From: Flavobacterium beibuense F44-8
GTDB taxonomy: Bacteria > Bacteroidota > Bacteroidia > Flavobacteriales > Flavobacteriaceae
Reading direction: 5' to 3'
Length of the DNA: 64,000 bases
NCBI RefSeq assembly: GCF_000769915.1
Contig: NZ_JRLV01000015.1
Location: forward strand, 1 to 64,000
In this document: positions 61,247-64,000 of the stretch, piece after piece
Position numbering within the stretch: position 1 is the first letter of the stretch
Layout of the letters: every line of letters starts with the position of its first letter
Program-made: the position numbers and the translations under genes
Notes under the pieces: model-generated
The model's database searches: none
What the model saw: only the letters and a program-made list of their open reading frames with translations
Told to the model about the DNA's origin: nothing

Positions 61247-62274
61247 TAGCTTAATGGTATGTTAAGTGTTACGTTAAAATACTGTGTACCCTGCTCTACA
61301 TTAAGGCTATGATTTTCAGGATACAGGATGTTTAACCTCTGGCTGATATTTTTATAACCTATACCGTGCTCGTCATAACTTTGTGTAGTGCGGTACTTAT
61401 TGGTCGTGGTAAAGGTAAGCCTTCCTGCCTGTGTTTTTATCTTTATAATAACAGGATTATCATAATCATCAGTAATACCGTGCTTAAAGGCATTTTCAAG
61501 GAAGTGTATCAATAACAGTGAGGGTATTTTCCAGGTACCGGTATTATAGGGAGATGTAAAGGTAATAGCTACTTTGCCGTCAAACCGTCTTTTAAAAAGG
61601 TCGATATAGTTTTGAAGGAACAGTACTTCATCTTTTAGCAGTACCATATCGTTCTCACTTTCATAGGTAACATAGCGCAGCATTTCAGAAAGTTTCAGGA
61701 TATCGGTAGCCACTGTTGGGTTGGTGTCATACAAATCAGAGTAAAAACCGTTTAGCGAATTAAACAAAAAATGCGGACTTAACTGGTTTTTCAGAGCTTG
61801 TAATTCAGCCTGTTTTTTCTCTAAAATTAACTGGGTAACCTGCGTGTTGGTATTCCACATGTATTTCATAAAATATCCTACAAGACTAAAGAGCAGGATC
61901 CTTATAGAATAATAGGAGTTATCATATATATAATACAGTGGATTGAGATCGCTCATGTCATAATTATGATAGCCCGTTATTTTAAAAAGTACTATCTCTT
62001 CATACACAAAACGTATAGCAGGGAATAATACTATAAGTCCGAATTGAGCCACTATCAATAATCGCCATCTTTTATTTAGAATCGTCTTTGGGCAGATAAT
62101 CAGGTAGTTACTATAAAAGATAAGGAGCTGTAACAAGATAAAGCCTAAATTCTGTAAAATACTCCATGTTGTATCCAGATCTTTATGAATCGTAATACTC
62201 TTTAAAAGCTGTTCAAGCCCTACGAAAAGGAACCAGAATACAATATGGTACAGTATTTCTTTTTTCTTACTCAT
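61246..62274 (-). CDS. LytS/YehU-type sensor histidine kinase
   Basis: A 342-residue kinase: four to five membrane helices in residues about 8-140, then a short coiled region (LILEKKQAELQALKNQ). The His_kinase motif is LSPHFLFNSLNGFYSD with His168, and the ATPase part has IPSLLLIHFLENAFKHG (N-box) and HGIGYKNISQRL (G-box). There is no periplasmic sensor domain, so signals may be sensed in the membrane. It is co-transcribed with the LytTR regulator. Confidence 0.94.
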   Translation of the reverse strand: MSKKKEILYHIVFWFLFVGLEQLLKSITIHKDLDTTWSILQNLGFILLQLLIFYSNYLIICPKTILNKRWRLLIVAQFGLIVLFPAIRFVYEEIVLFKITGYHNYDMSDLNPLYYIYDNSYYSIRILLFSLVGYFMKYMWNTNTQVTQLILEKKQAELQALKNQLSPHFLFNSLNGFYSDLYDTNPTVATDILKLSEMLRYVTYESENDMVLLKDEVLFLQNYIDLFKRRFDGKVAITFTSPYNTGTWKIPSLLLIHFLENAFKHGITDDYDNPVIIKIKTQAGRLTFTTTNKYRTTQSYDEHGIGYKNISQRLNILYPENHSLNVEQGTQYFNVTLNIPLS

Positions 62275-62467
62275 AGTGCTAAAGTAATACTTATGCTAAA
62301 TGTATGCCGAGATATTGGTTAAACAGGTAAAAATACAGGACAAATACCGTTTTTAATACAACGAACCCAAAAATAGCATGCCATAAACGTTTTGTTTTAT
62401 AAACGGGTAGGTTGGTACCAAAAGTAATTTTTCATGAAACAGGCAAAGTAATATTGCTGTAGAAAAT

Positions 62468-64000
62468 TAATACAGCCATGAAAAAATTATTACTTGTTAC
62501 GTTTATCCTTTTCGCCTCATTACCGGCATTGGCTCAGGCAACGATTAAAGGTGTGGTAAAAGAACAGAATGGTACCGTTGTTTCTTTTGCTTCGGTATAT
62601 GTCATCCACGCAGATACTATAATTACTTACTCGGAAACCGATGACTCCGGACGCTATGAACTAAGCATTCCTGATAAATTTACAAACGGCATCTTTACCG
62701 TAAATTCCCTTGGCTTTACTACCTACACGAAGCAAATCAGTATTACTGACTTTCTCCAGGAAATAAATGTTACTCTCACCCCACGGCAGGAGCAGCTTGA
62801 TGAGGTCGTAATAAATGTACGTAAGAGGGCCATCACCATGAAAGGCGATAAAACGCTACTGAATGTTGAGGCTGCGGGTATAGGTAACGGTAATAACGGG
62901 CTTGAAACCATAAGCCTTGTACCTGGAATGCGTCTTGATAAAGATGAAAACCTTATGTATAGGGGCAGCACTGACCTGCAGATAATGATTAACGGAAAAA
63001 AAAGCCTGCTAATCGGCGACGCCCTACGTGAATACATCAGGTCTTTAAAAGGTAGCGATATTGAATCTATTGAAATTATAGCACAACCTTCAGCTCGATA
63101 TGAGGCAGCGGGAACGGCAGGCATAATAAACATTATACTGAAGAAGACCCGAAATACAAGACTCTCTGGTAGCGTGACTACGGCAGCATATTATGGCGAA
63201 TATTTTAAAAGCCAGCAGGGAGGAAGACTGTTTTATAACGATTCGCTATGGACGGTTACGGCAAATGGCTCGTATTATAATGGAGAGTCTGTCAATCACA
63301 GGCACGTAAAGCAAACTATAGCATCTGAAGATGGTGAAAGGATTATTGACCAGTATAATACCTGGCTGCCGGTTACAAAATCGGGTGGTTTTAATGCGGC
63401 TGTAGAACACAGACTTGGTCAGAATCAGGTTATTAGTACCCAATGGCAATATTATAAAGATAGCAGTACCGAAACCACTAAGGGCTATACCAATGAATAC
63501 CTGAATGGTACACCACAAAACAGGGTAAACCTTAGCCAGCGCTTTAAGAGACCAGAGAACCGTGTTACCGGTAATCTTTTTTACAATTTTACCTCAGACA
63601 GTCTTACCACTAAGCTTGACCTGCAGGCAAATTTTGCACAATACAGTACAGAACGAAACGGTTTTCAGCGTAATGATTATGCTGATGGGGAATACATGAA
63701 TCTGGATGGTGAAAATAAAACGGCATATACTATTACTAATATTCAGGTCGATTTTAACCAAAAGCTGCCTCATAACATAAATCTTGAGACCGGTGCCAAG
63801 TATGCTTATGTAAAAATGGACTATTACAACCGCTATGAAGCTACTAATACAGCGCTGTTGTTTATACCGGACAGCCTGCTGGTAAATGATTTTAAGTATG
63901 ACGAAAAACTTGCATCAGTATATGCTCAGGCCTCAGCCGAGTTTGGTTCGTGGAACCTACAGGCGGGCCTCAGAGCCGAGTATTACAGGTTTACAGCAGC
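62468..64000 (+). CDS. TonB-dependent outer-membrane receptor-like protein (partial, runs off the end)
   Basis: 511 codons are present and open to the last base. The signal peptide is KLLLVTFILFASLPALAQ. A CarboxypepD-regulatory-like beta domain follows (ATIKGVVKEQNGTVVSFASV to about residue 105). Then comes a plug-like segment (GLETISLVPGMRLDKDENLM, IESIEIIAQPSARYEAAGTA) and the start of a large barrel. This is the layout of the outer-membrane beta-barrel family close to TonB receptors. It is divergent from the LytTR system, 193 bases apart. The true end lies beyond 64000. Confidence 0.88.

Overview
The window looks like chromosomal DNA from a member of the Flavobacteriaceae (Bacteroidota), close to Flavobacterium. 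Supporting signs are a type IX secretion gene (porQ) beside cmk, a large cell-surface protein with a type B (gliding-type) C-terminal sorting domain, the small histone H1-like protein of this family, abundant small lipoproteins, and promoters of the Bacteroidota type (TTTG or TTG about 19-21 bases before TAnnTTTG) ahead of rpsA, ffs, glmM and others. Base composition is A+T-rich. No rRNA operon, complete tRNA, insertion sequence, CRISPR array or prophage was recognised.

Layout. 0.4-2.6 kb: porQ, cmk and two tiny membrane proteins. 3.8-10.8 kb: a run of small lipoproteins and hypotheticals, a lone cyclic-phosphate-type receiver domain, a cupin and a nucleoside-type MFS permease. 10.9-12.5 kb: a divergent azoreductase-like/LysR pair, A+T-rich and bracketed by short near-palindromic repeats. 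13.1-16.4 kb: the surface protein. 16.6-18.6 kb: rpsA with a structured leader. 19-21.7 kb: three TPR paralogues and two further genes. 22.4-24.2 kb: a cluster of related hairpin RNA candidates among small minus-strand genes. 24.3-31.1 kb: fasciclin, SRPBCC, glutamine cyclotransferase, SRP RNA, SDR and transaldolase-like aldolase. 32.7-39.8 kb: HPP protein, lipoproteins, ClC channel, AlkD-like, AcpH-like and glmM. 40.8-41.7 kb: small-RNA candidates. 41.8-45.9 kb: class V PLP enzyme, LpxL-type acyltransferase, rhomboid and SIMPL protein. 46.4-50 kb: sulfatase, HAD lipoprotein and outer-membrane protein. 50-52.4 kb: DUF2490, YqhA, HxlR and DoxX. 52.7-55.2 kb: an A+T-rich accessory patch with a broken gene. 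55.3-59.7 kb: histone H1-like, metalloprotease-like, cold-shock and patatin proteins. 59.9-60.4 kb: an integration scar with a tRNA 3' fragment. 60.5-64 kb: a LytTR two-component system divergent from an outer-membrane barrel protein that runs off the end.

The first 41 kb are punctuated by eight intergenic arrays of mosaic repeats built from the same three palindrome-containing modules. Four arrays are tandemly amplified with periods of about 303, 299, 413 and 404 bases. All eight read in the same direction on the + strand whatever the direction of neighbouring genes, and none occurs after about 40.7 kb.

The best candidate for something undescribed is the 22.5-23.4 kb cluster. It holds several 60-80 nt elements whose ends pair, which end in U-tracts when read on the minus strand, and which share an internal core motif; two of them have the same promoter-like box in front. 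They may be a small-RNA gene family. All functional statements come from reading the sequence and from memory of protein families; no database search was run.
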